Below, in pieces: positions 34,528 to 42,439 of a stretch of 42,439 nucleotides of DNA. The stretch comes from Actinoallomurus sp. Its GTDB lineage: Bacteria; Actinomycetota; Actinomycetes; Streptosporangiales; Streptosporangiaceae. Location of the stretch: positions 1 through 42,439 of the forward strand of contig JAOPYG010000499.1 of the NCBI GenBank assembly GCA_025964685.1. The letters are read 5' to 3'. The translations under genes and the position numbers were made by a program. Under the pieces are notes generated by a model, which made no database searches, was not told the origin of the DNA, and saw nothing but the letters and a program-made list of their open reading frames with translations. Each line of letters starts with the position of its first letter. Position 1 is the first letter of the stretch.

Positions 34528-36204
34528 TTGAAGGCATCGTCACCCGGGCCTACTACCCGCGCGGCCGACCGCTTCCTCCGATGGCTCAGGAAGCTGCCTG
34601 CACCACGCAACGCGTACGTCGTCGAGCGCGCGCTGCGGACGCCGACCCGGGACGGCTTCGTATTGGTGAGTGACCACTACGCCCCTGTGGTCCCAGGCTC
34701 CGAGTGCGCGACGATCCTCATCCGCACGCCGTACGGGCGGGGCATGCCGGTCAACGCACTGTGGGGCCGGACGTTTGCGGCGCGTGGCTACCACGTGATC
34801 CTGCAGAGCTGCCGGGGAACGGCGGGTTCCACCGGCACCTTCGAGCCGATGGTGCGAGAGGCCGAGGACGCCCAGGACACGGTCGTCTGGTTGCGCGAAC
34901 AGCCGTGGTTCAACGGGGCTCTGGCGACGATGGGGATGTCGTACGTGGCCTTCACCCAGTGGGCCCTGCTGGCGGATCCACCACCGGAGCTGCGGGCCAG
35001 TGTGATGGTCGCGGGACCCCATGACTTCAGCCGGGCGATCTGGGAGAACGGCGCGTTCGCGCTGGAGGCGTTCTTGGGTTGGAGCGGCCGCAACAGTGGC
35101 CCGTTCGAGGACCGGCCGGGCCTGGTCCGGCAGCTGGCGGGAAACAGGCAGGCGGTGAAGCGGGAGAAGGCCGCGTTCGCGGGTCTTCCGATGGCGCAGG
35201 CGGCGGAGTCCGTCCTTGTGGGAAGGGCGCCGTGGTACCGCGAATGGCTGGGCCACCCGGTCATGACCGATCCCTACTGGCGCCGTTACGACTTCGCCGA
35301 CGCTCTGCAGCGGATACGGACACCGACACTGCTGATAGGCGGCTGGCAGGACATCTTCATCGGCCAGACCGTCGAGGAGTACGAGGCCCTACGGTGCAGA
35401 GGGATCGATGTCGCCTTGACGCTCGGCCCGTGGACGCATGCCGGGCATCTTCTCAAGGGCTCGGCCGTCATCGACAACGACGCCCTGAACTGGCTGGACA
35501 CGCACCTGGGCAACAAGGGATCCGGCCGGCGTGTCCAGCCGGTCCGCACCTTCGTCACCGGCAGCAACGCCTGGCATAGCTCGCCGGTATGGCCGCCGAA
35601 CGCCACCGAGACCACCTGGTATCTGAACGAGGACGGCCTGCTGGCAACGACGGTCTCACCGGGCGGCCAGTCGACATTCCGTTATGACCCGGACGACCCG
35701 ACACCCGCGGTGGGCGGACGGCGGCTCAGATCCGATGCCGGTGTCCGAGACAACGAGGACCTGGAGGCACGGCCGGATGTCCTGACCTTCACCACTCCTG
35801 CACTTACCGCCGATCTCGAATTCGAGGGATTCCCTGTCATCGAGGCGTCCTTGGACGTCGACAACCCCCACGCCGACCTCTTCGTCCGCATCTGCGACGT
35901 CGACGCAAAGGGCCGCTCCCACAACATCACCGACACCCTCATCCGACTTGACCCCCCAGCGGACGCCGGCGAGGTCCAGCGCATCACCGCACGCCTGTCT
36001 CCCTGCGCTCACCGCCTGCTGAAGGGACACCGCCTCAGGCTGCAGCTCTCGGGCGGCGCCCATCCCCAGTACTCGCGAAATCTCGGCACCGGGGAACCCG
36101 CGGCGACCGGGACCAGGCTGAAGGCGTCCGTCCACACCCTTCACCACGACAACACGCGGCTGACCCTTCCCGTCACCTCGACGGCGATCACCAGGCCGTC
36201 CTAG
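34528..36204 (+). CDS. CocE/NonD-type serine hydrolase
   Basis: 558 residues if the TTG at 34528 is used (AGGTGG 5 nt upstream); GTG at 34519 or a longer form from 34363 are possible. The family includes cocaine esterase and X-Pro dipeptidyl peptidases. It begins ALRTPTRDGFVLVSDHYAP, with the nucleophile GMSYVAF (Ser138), GGWQDIF (Asp275) and PWTHAGH (His304) as the triad. The C-terminal jelly-roll domain is present (ADLFVRICDVDAKGRSHNIT). No signal peptide, so probably a cytoplasmic esterase or amidase. First gene of the TetR-controlled cluster. Confidence 0.88.
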   Translation: MKASSPGPTTRAADRFLRWLRKLPAPRNAYVVERALRTPTRDGFVLVSDHYAPVVPGSECATILIRTPYGRGMPVNALWGRTFAARGYHVILQSCRGTAGSTGTFEPMVREAEDAQDTVVWLREQPWFNGALATMGMSYVAFTQWALLADPPPELRASVMVAGPHDFSRAIWENGAFALEAFLGWSGRNSGPFEDRPGLVRQLAGNRQAVKREKAAFAGLPMAQAAESVLVGRAPWYREWLGHPVMTDPYWRRYDFADALQRIRTPTLLIGGWQDIFIGQTVEEYEALRCRGIDVALTLGPWTHAGHLLKGSAVIDNDALNWLDTHLGNKGSGRRVQPVRTFVTGSNAWHSSPVWPPNATETTWYLNEDGLLATTVSPGGQSTFRYDPDDPTPAVGGRRLRSDAGVRDNEDLEARPDVLTFTTPALTADLEFEGFPVIEASLDVDNPHADLFVRICDVDAKGRSHNITDTLIRLDPPADAGEVQRITARLSPCAHRLLKGHRLRLQLSGGAHPQYSRNLGTGEPAATGTRLKASVHTLHHDNTRLTLPVTSTAITRPS

Positions 36205-36361
36205 CCGAACTGGTGCTCGCCACCGGCCGGATGCGAGCTGCCCGGCACGCTCTCGGCCTGTTCGACCCGCCCCACGGGCGACCCACTACAGACGGCGACG
36301 AGCGCGGCTGGCAAGGGAACACGTCGACTCTCGGTATCCGCGATAACGAAAGGAAACAGAT

Positions 36362-37099
36362 ATGGGTCCTGTGATGAAGGAGAAGGTCGCACTAGTCACT
36401 GGAGCCTCGTCGGGCATCGGCGAGATGACCGCGCTGGCAATGTCGGAAGCCGGGGCGCGCGTCGCGGTCGGCGCGCGTCGCGGCGACCGGCTGGCCGATC
36501 TCGCCAAGCGCGCGCCGGGCGAGGTGCTGGCACTCGACCTGGACGTCACCGACGAGCAGTCCTGTCGTGCCGCGGTGGCCGCCACCGTCGAGCACTTCGG
36601 CTCTTTGGATGTGCTGGTGAACAACGCCGGACTCATGCTGAGCGGCCCCATCGTCGGAGCGGACACCATGGAGTGGACCAGGATGGTGCGGACCAATCTG
36701 CTCGGCACGATGTACACCACCCACGCCGCGCTGCCACATCTCCTGCGGAGCAAAGGAACCGTCGTACAGGTCTCCTCGACCTCCGGCCGGATCGCATCCT
36801 CCGGCGGAGGCGTGTACGCGGCGACCAAGTTCGGGGTGAACGCGTTCTCCGAGGCCTTGCGCAGAGAAGTCACCGCACAGGGGGTACGCGTGGTGCTGAT
36901 CGAACCCGGATTCGTAGCGACTGAGCTGGCCAGTCACATCACCGACCCCACGATGCGGGCCGCCGCCCGTGACCTGCAGAACTCGATACACCCGCTACGG
37001 CCCGAGGACATCGCGAACGCCGTGCTCTACGCGATCAGCCAACCCGAGCACGTGGCCGTCAACGAAATCCTGCTCCGCCCCACCGACCAGATCGCCTAA
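36362..37099 (+). CDS. SDR-family oxidoreductase (first)
   Basis: 245 residues, AGGA upstream of ATG. NAD(P) motif TGASSGIG, NNAG present, Ser in VSSTSGR, and YAATK as the catalytic Tyr-Lys. Its C-terminal pattern (RPEDIANAVLYAISQPEHVA then VNEILLRPTDQ) matches the NADP-dependent YdfG/serine-dehydrogenase-like SDRs. The gap to the CocE gene is 157 nt, so it may have its own promoter. Likely oxidises a hydroxyl released by the hydrolase; this is inference. Confidence 0.93.
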   Translation: MGPVMKEKVALVTGASSGIGEMTALAMSEAGARVAVGARRGDRLADLAKRAPGEVLALDLDVTDEQSCRAAVAATVEHFGSLDVLVNNAGLMLSGPIVGADTMEWTRMVRTNLLGTMYTTHAALPHLLRSKGTVVQVSSTSGRIASSGGGVYAATKFGVNAFSEALRREVTAQGVRVVLIEPGFVATELASHITDPTMRAAARDLQNSIHPLRPEDIANAVLYAISQPEHVAVNEILLRPTDQIA

Positions 37100-37200
37100 G
37101 ACGTCATTTCCGCCTTCAGACCGAGTCATCGCGAAACTGATCCAGAACTCCTGTTTTTCGGCGCCAGTACACACCGACGTCATCTGGAAAGGAGCTGAGA

Positions 37201-38001
37201 ATGTCGAATGAGCTAGACGGGGCTGTGGCCATCGTGGCCGGAGGTGCGCGTGGAATCGGACGTGCCTGCGCTCTGCGACTTGCCGAACTGGGCGCCGCTG
37301 TCGCGGTCGTCGATGTGAATCTCAACGCGGCCGCGGAGTATGGCGAGCAACTCACCGCGGCTTCGGTTGAGGACGAACTGCGGGATCGGGCCGGAAGCGG
37401 CATGGCGATTCAGGCCGACCTGACCGACCCCGAAGCGGCCGCGCGAGCGATCCAGAGCGGGCTCGACCATCACCAGCGGTTGGACATCCTGGTGGTCTCG
37501 GCCGGGGGTGCGGTGACGCCGGCCGCGCGCAGCGCCGCCAGCGTCACGCCCGATGAGGACTTCACCACCGTTGTCGACGTGAACATGCGAACAGTGGTCA
37601 ACTGTTGCCGTGCCACCGTGCCGCCGATGCGAGATTCCGGAGGCGGTGCCATCGTCACCATGGCCAGCCAGTCCGCCCTGTGGGTCACTCCCGATGGGTC
37701 CCTGGCCGCCTACGGCATGGCCAAGGCCGCGGTCGTGCAGTACAGCCGATATCTCGCGGCGGAAGTCGGCCCGTGGGGCATCCGGGTCAACTGCATCGCG
37801 CCGGGAGTGATCCGCACGTCGCGACTGGTCAGCCAGCAGTCAGCGGTCCTCAACGAAGCCCACGCGGCCAAGTCGATCCCCTTGCGCAGACAGGGCGAGC
37901 CGTCAGACATCGCCGACGCGGTCCAGTACCTCACCACTCCGTTGTCCTCCTATGTAACGGGACAGGTCCTCGCCGTCGACGGCGGCTCAACGATGCGCTG
38001 A
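37201..38001 (+). CDS. SDR-family oxidoreductase (second)
   Basis: 266 residues with AAGGAG upstream. NAD(P) motif in VAGGARGIGRA (Gly for the usual Thr), VSAGGA in place of NAG, Ser in MASQSA, and the catalytic YGMAK. The C-terminal TGQVLAVDGGSTMR is standard. An insertion after helix B (EQLTAASVEDELRDRAGSGM) is slightly long. It lies 101 nt after the first SDR and is quite different from it, so the two probably catalyse separate steps. A hairpin follows its stop. Confidence 0.93.
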   Translation: MSNELDGAVAIVAGGARGIGRACALRLAELGAAVAVVDVNLNAAAEYGEQLTAASVEDELRDRAGSGMAIQADLTDPEAAARAIQSGLDHHQRLDILVVSAGGAVTPAARSAASVTPDEDFTTVVDVNMRTVVNCCRATVPPMRDSGGGAIVTMASQSALWVTPDGSLAAYGMAKAAVVQYSRYLAAEVGPWGIRVNCIAPGVIRTSRLVSQQSAVLNEAHAAKSIPLRRQGEPSDIADAVQYLTTPLSSYVTGQVLAVDGGSTMR

Positions 38002-38013
38002 GCCCGGCGGCGG

Positions 38014-38038
38014 CCCGTCTGGAGCGTCGGCAGACGGG
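38014..38038 (+). terminator. Hairpin after the second SDR gene
   Basis: Perfect 8-bp stem CCCGTCTG/CAGACGGG with 9-nt loop, starting 13 nt after the stop codon. No T-tract. It would end or weaken read-through into the MmgE/PrpD gene. Confidence 0.55.
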
Positions 38039-38163
38039 TGACCTCGCCGGAAGCCGACCGGGCCACCTGGCCCACCTCCTTGGCGCCTTGGACGCTGCGG
38101 CGCCTGCCGCGAGTAGCCGATCGTCGGATCAGCCCTGCTTGGAACTGAAGAAATAGGTACTCG

Positions 38164-39528
38164 ATGAGTGAGAAGACCCTGGCGGCCCGGCTGGCGGAAT
38201 GGGTCGCCGACCTGGACTATGACCAACTCCCGCCCCGTGCGGTCGAGGTGGCGAAGCTGCTCATTCTTGACCAGCTTGGGCTACAACTGTTCGGCGCGAC
38301 CCTGCCCAACGTCCAGCCGGAGCGGCGGCTGGTCGAAGCGATGAACGCCGCACCCGAGAGCACAGCGGTGCTATCCCCGACCCGGACGGTCGCCCCGTAC
38401 GCCGCGTTCGTCAACGGAACCCTGGCAGCCGCCTGCGAATTCGACGACGTCCACATGTACGCCGCACACATCGGCTCCTATGTGGTCCCGACCGCCCTTG
38501 CCTTCGGTGAGAGCACCGGCGCCTCGGGCCAAGAGGTGATCACAGCCCTAGTCGCCGGAGCACAGGTGATGTCCCTGCTCGGCGCGACCACCGTCAAGAA
38601 CATGGTCGGCGCCGGCTGGCACGCATCCAAGATCCTGGGCACCTTCGGCGCCGCCGCCGCGGCCGGCAAGCTCCTCGGTCTCACCGTCGAACAACTCACC
38701 CACGCCCTCGGGATCGCGGGCAGCGACGCGTCCGGGACCATGGAGTACGAGCTGAGCGGCGGCGAGGTCAAGCGGATGCACTCCGGATCCGCCGGCCGCA
38801 GCGGCTCTCAGGCCGCCCTACTCGCCCAGACCGGTCTCACCGGACCGACCGCGATCATGGAGGGTGAGCGCGGCGTGTTCCGGCTGCTCTCCAACACCCT
38901 AGACGTCTCGAGACTCAGCGAACTGCGGGGACACTTCCACATCATCGACACAGTGTTCCGGATGTACCCCACGATCGGGTCCGCCGGACCGGCGATCGAA
39001 GCCGTCCGCCACCTCCAAGAGCACAACGACCTGCAATGGCGCGACATCACGGAGATCGAACTCGGGCTGCCCGGGATCGCGATCGGGCACGGCGCGGCGA
39101 TCACCCGCCCAACGGACGCCGTGGCCGCGCAGTTCAGCACCGCCTTCAGCATCGCGCTGAGACTCGTCGTGGGCCAGAACCGCCCCGGGGAGTACATGAA
39201 CTCCACCCTGTGGACCGATCCCGACCTGTTGTCCGTCATCGACAAAGTCGTGCCCTACCCGAAGGTGTTCGCACCCGACCTGCCCGCCCTGCTGAGCTGT
39301 CAGCTCGACATCACACTCAAGGACGGCCGTGTCCTGTCCCACACCCAAGGAGGCGTACGCGGCTACCCGAACCATCCCGACACCCGTGACAGCGACATCC
39401 AGACCAAATTCCTCGACAACGTCGACGGCATCATCAGCCCGGCGAAGGCCAGAAGGATCGTCGAGCAGGTCAACGCACTCGACCGGCTCGACGACCTCAC
39501 CGAATTGATGAGCCTCACGTCCGCATGA
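38164..39528 (+). CDS. MmgE/PrpD-family dehydratase/isomerase
   Basis: 454 residues, family length. It opens LAEWVADLDYDQLPPRAVEV and has the typical blocks AAFVNGTLAAACEFDDVHMY, HIGSYVVPTALAFGE, GWHASKILGTFGAAAAAGKL and MHSGSAGRSGSQAALLA. Known members are 2-methylcitrate dehydratase, cis-aconitate decarboxylase and iminodisuccinate-related enzymes. No methylcitrate synthase or lyase is nearby, so propionate metabolism is not supported. It probably acts on a di- or tricarboxylate in the TetR-controlled pathway. Confidence 0.92.
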   Translation: MSEKTLAARLAEWVADLDYDQLPPRAVEVAKLLILDQLGLQLFGATLPNVQPERRLVEAMNAAPESTAVLSPTRTVAPYAAFVNGTLAAACEFDDVHMYAAHIGSYVVPTALAFGESTGASGQEVITALVAGAQVMSLLGATTVKNMVGAGWHASKILGTFGAAAAAGKLLGLTVEQLTHALGIAGSDASGTMEYELSGGEVKRMHSGSAGRSGSQAALLAQTGLTGPTAIMEGERGVFRLLSNTLDVSRLSELRGHFHIIDTVFRMYPTIGSAGPAIEAVRHLQEHNDLQWRDITEIELGLPGIAIGHGAAITRPTDAVAAQFSTAFSIALRLVVGQNRPGEYMNSTLWTDPDLLSVIDKVVPYPKVFAPDLPALLSCQLDITLKDGRVLSHTQGGVRGYPNHPDTRDSDIQTKFLDNVDGIISPAKARRIVEQVNALDRLDDLTELMSLTSA

Positions 39529-39561
39529 CCCGGCAGCGTTCCCCACCACGACCCGCCACCA

Positions 39562-39592
39562 ACGGGTAGAAGCCCGTGACTTCAGTGCCGGG
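39562..39592. other. Paired hairpins resembling an IS200/IS605 end
   Basis: ACGGG-TAGAAG-CCCGT, whose 3' arm can instead pair as CCCGTGACTTCAGTGCCGGG with bulges. GAAGCCCGTGACTTCAGT is reminiscent of right ends of IS200/IS605-type elements and the guide-RNA end of TnpB systems. No tnpB gene is visible nearby, so this would be only a relic. It could equally be a terminator of the PrpD gene. Confidence 0.25.
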
Positions 39593-39686
39593 CGGCATCC
39601 GCCCGAGCGGATCATGATCAGCGAGCGGATCCGTCGACAGTGACGTCGGTCGATTCGCTGCCAGTCCAAACCGAATGGAGACGACG

Positions 39687-40250
39687 ATGGCGCGACTGCA
39701 AGACCCCAAGGAAATCCCCGAAGACATTGGCGAGTTCCTGGCGAAGTTCCCGCCGGACACGATGTTCAAGATGCTGACCCACTCGCCGTCCACCGTTCGG
39801 CCGTTCATCCAACTGGCCCAAACGCTCTACACCTCGCTGGAGCTTCCGGTCCGCTCCCGCGAGCTGGCCATCCTCACCGTGGCCGAGACCGTGCAATGTG
39901 ACTTCGTCTTCGCCCAGCACGTGCCGATCTCGGAGGAAGCAGGGGTGGACGAGGAGATCCGCGAGCTCATCCGAGACCGAGATCACACCAATCCGGACCT
40001 GTCAGAGCATGACCGCGCGATCATCCAGTTCGCCGCGGAGGTCGTCACACGCCCCCACGTACCCGACACGATCTTCTCCACGGCACGAAAATTCCTCTCC
40101 GAGCGCGAAGTCGTCGAGCTTCTGCACCTGTGCGGCTACTACTGGACATTCAGCCGCATATGCACCGCCTTGGAGGTCGACCTCACCCAGATGTACGCAC
40201 AGGTGTCGGTGGAAGGATTCCCGACCAGTAACGGCGTTTCCGCCTCATAG
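39687..40250 (+). CDS. Carboxymuconolactone decarboxylase-family protein
   Basis: 187 residues from the ATG at 39687, which has GGAG 6 nt upstream; the ATG at 39675 lacks a good site. It has the CMD/AhpD fold signature: SRELAILTVAETVQCDFVFA then QHVPISEEAGV. Only one Cys is in this helix, so it lacks the CxxC of AhpD-type peroxidases. The group includes 4-carboxymuconolactone decarboxylase and many uncharacterised enzymes. Last gene of the cluster. Confidence 0.88.
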   Translation: MARLQDPKEIPEDIGEFLAKFPPDTMFKMLTHSPSTVRPFIQLAQTLYTSLELPVRSRELAILTVAETVQCDFVFAQHVPISEEAGVDEEIRELIRDRDHTNPDLSEHDRAIIQFAAEVVTRPHVPDTIFSTARKFLSEREVVELLHLCGYYWTFSRICTALEVDLTQMYAQVSVEGFPTSNGVSAS

Positions 40251-40389
40251 GGCAGCTGACCACACGGCCGGCGATCATGGCCCAAGCCGTGCAGATACCG
40301 GTGCCCCTCCAGGGTCCGTGGCCCGCCGTGGCCCACTGAGCCGCAGTCCGTCCCCTTAGCCCCTGCGCACGGCTGACGCATCGCCGGCT

Positions 40390-40560
40390 GAGGTCGTCAA
40401 CCGCGAAACGCTGCGGACTTGTGTTCGTGCCGCGGAGGCCGCCGAGCAGCCGGGCTCAGCCGAGGATGCTGAGCTGGCCAGGCTGCGCAAGGATGTCGCG
40501 GAGTTGAATCTCGAGCGGGAGATCCGGCGTATGCACAGTCCGTGCCGGTCAGGTCAGTAG
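40390..40560 (+). pseudogene. IS3-type transposase OrfA remnant
   Basis: Fifty-six codons reading EVVNRETLRTCVRAAEAAEQ, then ELARLRKDVAELNLEREI, then a stop. This is the coiled-coil end of an IS3-family OrfA; the N-terminal HTH and OrfB are absent. Its end overlaps the 3' end of the DyP peroxidase gene on the other strand by 12 nt. Confidence 0.75.
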
Positions 40561-41796
40561 CTTGTAGGCGTAGTAGTCGTGCTTGTCGGTCACGCCCGGC
40601 AGGGCGAAGAAGTAGCCTCCGCCGGTCGGGGTGATGAACGGGACGAGCATCTCGTTCTCCAGCCGCTGTTGCATGTCGATGTAGGTGCTGAGCTTGCGCT
40701 GGAAGCAGCAGAAGGCGTGCCCGGCGTCCATCCGGCCGTTGACGTCGGGGGCGCGCATGTACTGGTAGCTGCGGCGCCAGATGTGCACCGGCGGCACGTC
40801 GGCTCGCACGTACGGGTTGGGCGCGCTGAAACGGGACTCGACCGTCTGTGGATTGGCGAGGCGGACGTGACAGTTGAATGGCATGACCTCGCCGTTCCGG
40901 TCGTAGACCACCGGGGAGTTCTCGTTGGTGCCCCCGCCCAGCGGGATTCCGGTGGTCTTGTGCCGGCCGATGATCTTCTCCTGTCGGGTGACCGGGACCC
41001 GATCCCATTCGTCGAGGTCGAACCGGACGGTGCGGATCACCTGGTAGGTACCGCCCGTGGTCCAGGCCGGTTCGGGAGAGGGTGGATGCACCCAGAGGAA
41101 CTTGTCGATCCGGCCTTTGACGTCGGTCAGGAAGTGGTTGGCGACGTCGTCGTGGAATCCGAGCAGGTCACGGGGGGTTCCGCTCGGCCTTTGCGGGCTG
41201 CGGAACCCGTCGATGCGCCAGCGCTGCCGCATCAGCCCTCTGGTGCGTGCGTGGATGTCGATCAACGCGTTCACCAGGGCGTCGTCGTGGTTGGCGCACA
41301 GTTGCAGGAGTACGTCGCCGTGGCACTGGGCGGGATCGAGCTCATCGTGGGCGAATGCCTTCATGGGGACCAGCTCGGTCGGCCTGCGGCCGGCCAGCCC
41401 GAACCGGTGGTCGAACAACGACGCACCGATACCGACGGTCACGGTCAGCCCGTCCGGCACCAAGGTGGTGCCCAGGAGCCCGGAACCCGATGAATGAGCC
41501 GCGGGGTTCGCGGGGCCACCACTGGTCAGGAACCGGGCCCGTTCGGTTAGCGTACGGAACAGATCGGTGAGCTCAGCGCGGTTCTCGGCGGTCACGTCGT
41601 AGGCGGCGAAGATCCCCTGCTGCTGCGGGACAAGCGGCGGCTTGGTGATGCCGGACTGGTGTTCGCCATGGAACGGCACGACATCATTGGCGATCGGGGA
41701 CTCTTCCCGGAGCGGTTTCCCCCCTGCCACGCCGGCCGCTCCGCCCGCGACCAGCGCTCCCCCGATGAACGATCGACGAGAGTACGAACCGGACAT
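40549..41796 (-). CDS. Tat-exported DyP-type heme peroxidase
   Basis: 415 residues from the ATG at 41796. The frame is open upstream to 41898, but without signal-peptide character. The N-terminus has the Tat motif SRRSFIGG before a hydrophobic stretch (ALVAGGAAGVAGG), so the folded, heme-loaded enzyme would be exported. DyP features: QQGIFAAYDVTAENRAELTD, LLGFHDDVANH in place of the canonical GXXDG motif (the catalytic Asp remains, the final Gly is Asp), HVRLANPQ and the C-terminal FCCFQRKLSTYI. EfeB-like length. No efeU/efeO iron-uptake genes are adjacent. Role: peroxide-dependent oxidation outside the cell, perhaps of dyes or lignin-type phenolics. Confidence 0.9.
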   Translation of the reverse strand: MSGSYSRRSFIGGALVAGGAAGVAGGKPLREESPIANDVVPFHGEHQSGITKPPLVPQQQGIFAAYDVTAENRAELTDLFRTLTERARFLTSGGPANPAAHSSGSGLLGTTLVPDGLTVTVGIGASLFDHRFGLAGRRPTELVPMKAFAHDELDPAQCHGDVLLQLCANHDDALVNALIDIHARTRGLMRQRWRIDGFRSPQRPSGTPRDLLGFHDDVANHFLTDVKGRIDKFLWVHPPSPEPAWTTGGTYQVIRTVRFDLDEWDRVPVTRQEKIIGRHKTTGIPLGGGTNENSPVVYDRNGEVMPFNCHVRLANPQTVESRFSAPNPYVRADVPPVHIWRRSYQYMRAPDVNGRMDAGHAFCCFQRKLSTYIDMQQRLENEMLVPFITPTGGGYFFALPGVTDKHDYYAYKLLT

Positions 41797-41854
41797 CTCT
41801 TCACAGTAAGTAACCGGAGCGCCGACAGCAACCGAGTTCTGCGCAGGTGATCGA

Positions 41855-41869
41855 CGGCCCCAAGGGCCG
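41855..41869 (-). terminator. Small GC hairpin downstream of the aquaporin-type gene
   Basis: CGGCCC-CAA-GGGCCG, a 6-bp stem with a 3-nt loop, about 55 nt after the stop at 41924 on the minus strand. Short, without a T-tract. Confidence 0.3.
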
Positions 41870-41923
41870 GACCCGGGAGCACGGTTACTGCCCGGCACCG
41901 ATCACCGCTGTCGACATCGCCCG

Positions 41924-42439
41924 TTATCCAACCGATCCATGGTGCGGTCGGCCAGCGGCGAGGCCGCCCTTCGGCGTCTGCTCGCCCACGCGGATCTCGC
42001 CCTTTCGCATGAACCGGTCATAGACCACCGCGGCGAGGACACCCCCGACCACAGGTCCCACGATGCTCACCCACCAGCCGCCGAACGAGCCGGAGACGAT
42101 CATCGGGCCCAGGCCACGTGCCGGGTTGACCGCGGCGCCGTCGGTCGGGCCGCCGATGAAGACCGCCGTGGCGAGCGCGAAGCCGACCACGATCGGCGCG
42201 ACAGAGACCGGGAACCGCTTGTCCGTGACGGCAGCGGTCACCACAAGGACGAGTATGAAGGTGATCAGGATTTCGACGAGCAGAGCCCGGCCATCGCCGA
42301 CACCGGGTGCCGGATTGGTGGCCCCCAGGTGTGTGACGGTCCGCGCCGTCTCGCCGCGGATCGCCCAGGTGGCCAGGGCGGCGAGGACACCGCCGGCCAT
42401 CTGGACGGCGACATAGCCGGGGACGTGCCGCCAGGAGAA
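41924..42439 (-). CDS. Aquaporin/glycerol facilitator (MIP) family, C-terminal part
   Basis: The frame runs off the right edge, so only the last 171 codons are seen; the start and the first NPA motif are outside. The second half carries the family motif GAAVNPARGLGP, with hydrophobic segments ILITFILVLVVTAAVTD, VAPIVVGFALATAVFIGG and WWVSIVGPVVGGVLAAVVYD. It would form a water or small-solute channel. The long loop THLGATNPAPGVGDGR before it is typical of bacterial aquaporins. Confidence 0.85.
   Translation of the reverse strand, partial: FSWRHVPGYVAVQMAGGVLAALATWAIRGETARTVTHLGATNPAPGVGDGRALLVEILITFILVLVVTAAVTDKRFPVSVAPIVVGFALATAVFIGGPTDGAAVNPARGLGPMIVSGSFGGWWVSIVGPVVGGVLAAVVYDRFMRKGEIRVGEQTPKGGLAAGRPHHGSVG

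Noticed and set aside
38164..39528. 2-methylcitrate cycle (prpD) assignment
   Set aside because: No prpC, prpB or propionyl-CoA genes accompany it; MmgE/PrpD members have several other activities.

Overview
The window is high-GC actinobacterial DNA. Codon third positions are strongly G/C, GTG and TTG starts are common, and there is a large ATP-binding LuxR regulator, an LGFP repeat, a eukaryotic-type Ser/Thr kinase and degenerate actinomycete insertion sequences. A soil actinomycete of the Streptosporangiales/Streptomyces type fits, but nothing here fixes the genus. No rRNA, tRNA or CRISPR was seen.

Layout. 0-4.6 kb: a complete APC amino-acid permease; a 124-bp fragment of a LuxR-type gene beside an IS-end-like repeat; a coupled lipoprotein/membrane-protein pair; and a bicistron of a tiny LGFP-repeat protein and a protein made of four 47-residue repeats, closed by a strong terminator. 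4.8-11.4 kb: a leftward cassette of a PEP-synthase/rifampicin-phosphotransferase-like enzyme, a SAM methyltransferase and a 987-residue LuxR (LAL) regulator. 11.6-14.0 kb: a frameshifted gene followed by an unusual propeller-like protein with a zincin-type HExxH motif.

14.1-25.0 kb is the core of the window. A divergent IclR regulator faces a tightly packed ten-gene operon: binding lipoprotein, IlvD/Edd dehydratase, two ABC permeases, ABC ATPase, alpha/beta hydrolase, FAD oxidoreductase, the large and small subunits of an aconitase-X enzyme, and an SDR dehydrogenase. It reads as uptake plus breakdown of one carboxylate-type compound using two unrelated Fe-S dehydratases. I do not recognise this combination as a described pathway, and it is the best candidate for a new system here.

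25-33.5 kb: an MFS exporter, an O-methyltransferase, a Ser/Thr kinase and a secreted M28 peptidase, separated by several broken insertion sequences. 33.6-40.3 kb: a TetR regulator with two near-identical operator-like sites faces a second catabolic cluster (CocE-type hydrolase, two SDRs, MmgE/PrpD, carboxymuconolactone-decarboxylase family). The right end holds an IS3 OrfA remnant, a Tat-exported DyP peroxidase and an aquaporin-family gene cut by the window edge.

All functions are by reading motifs and family resemblance from the sequence; no search was run.
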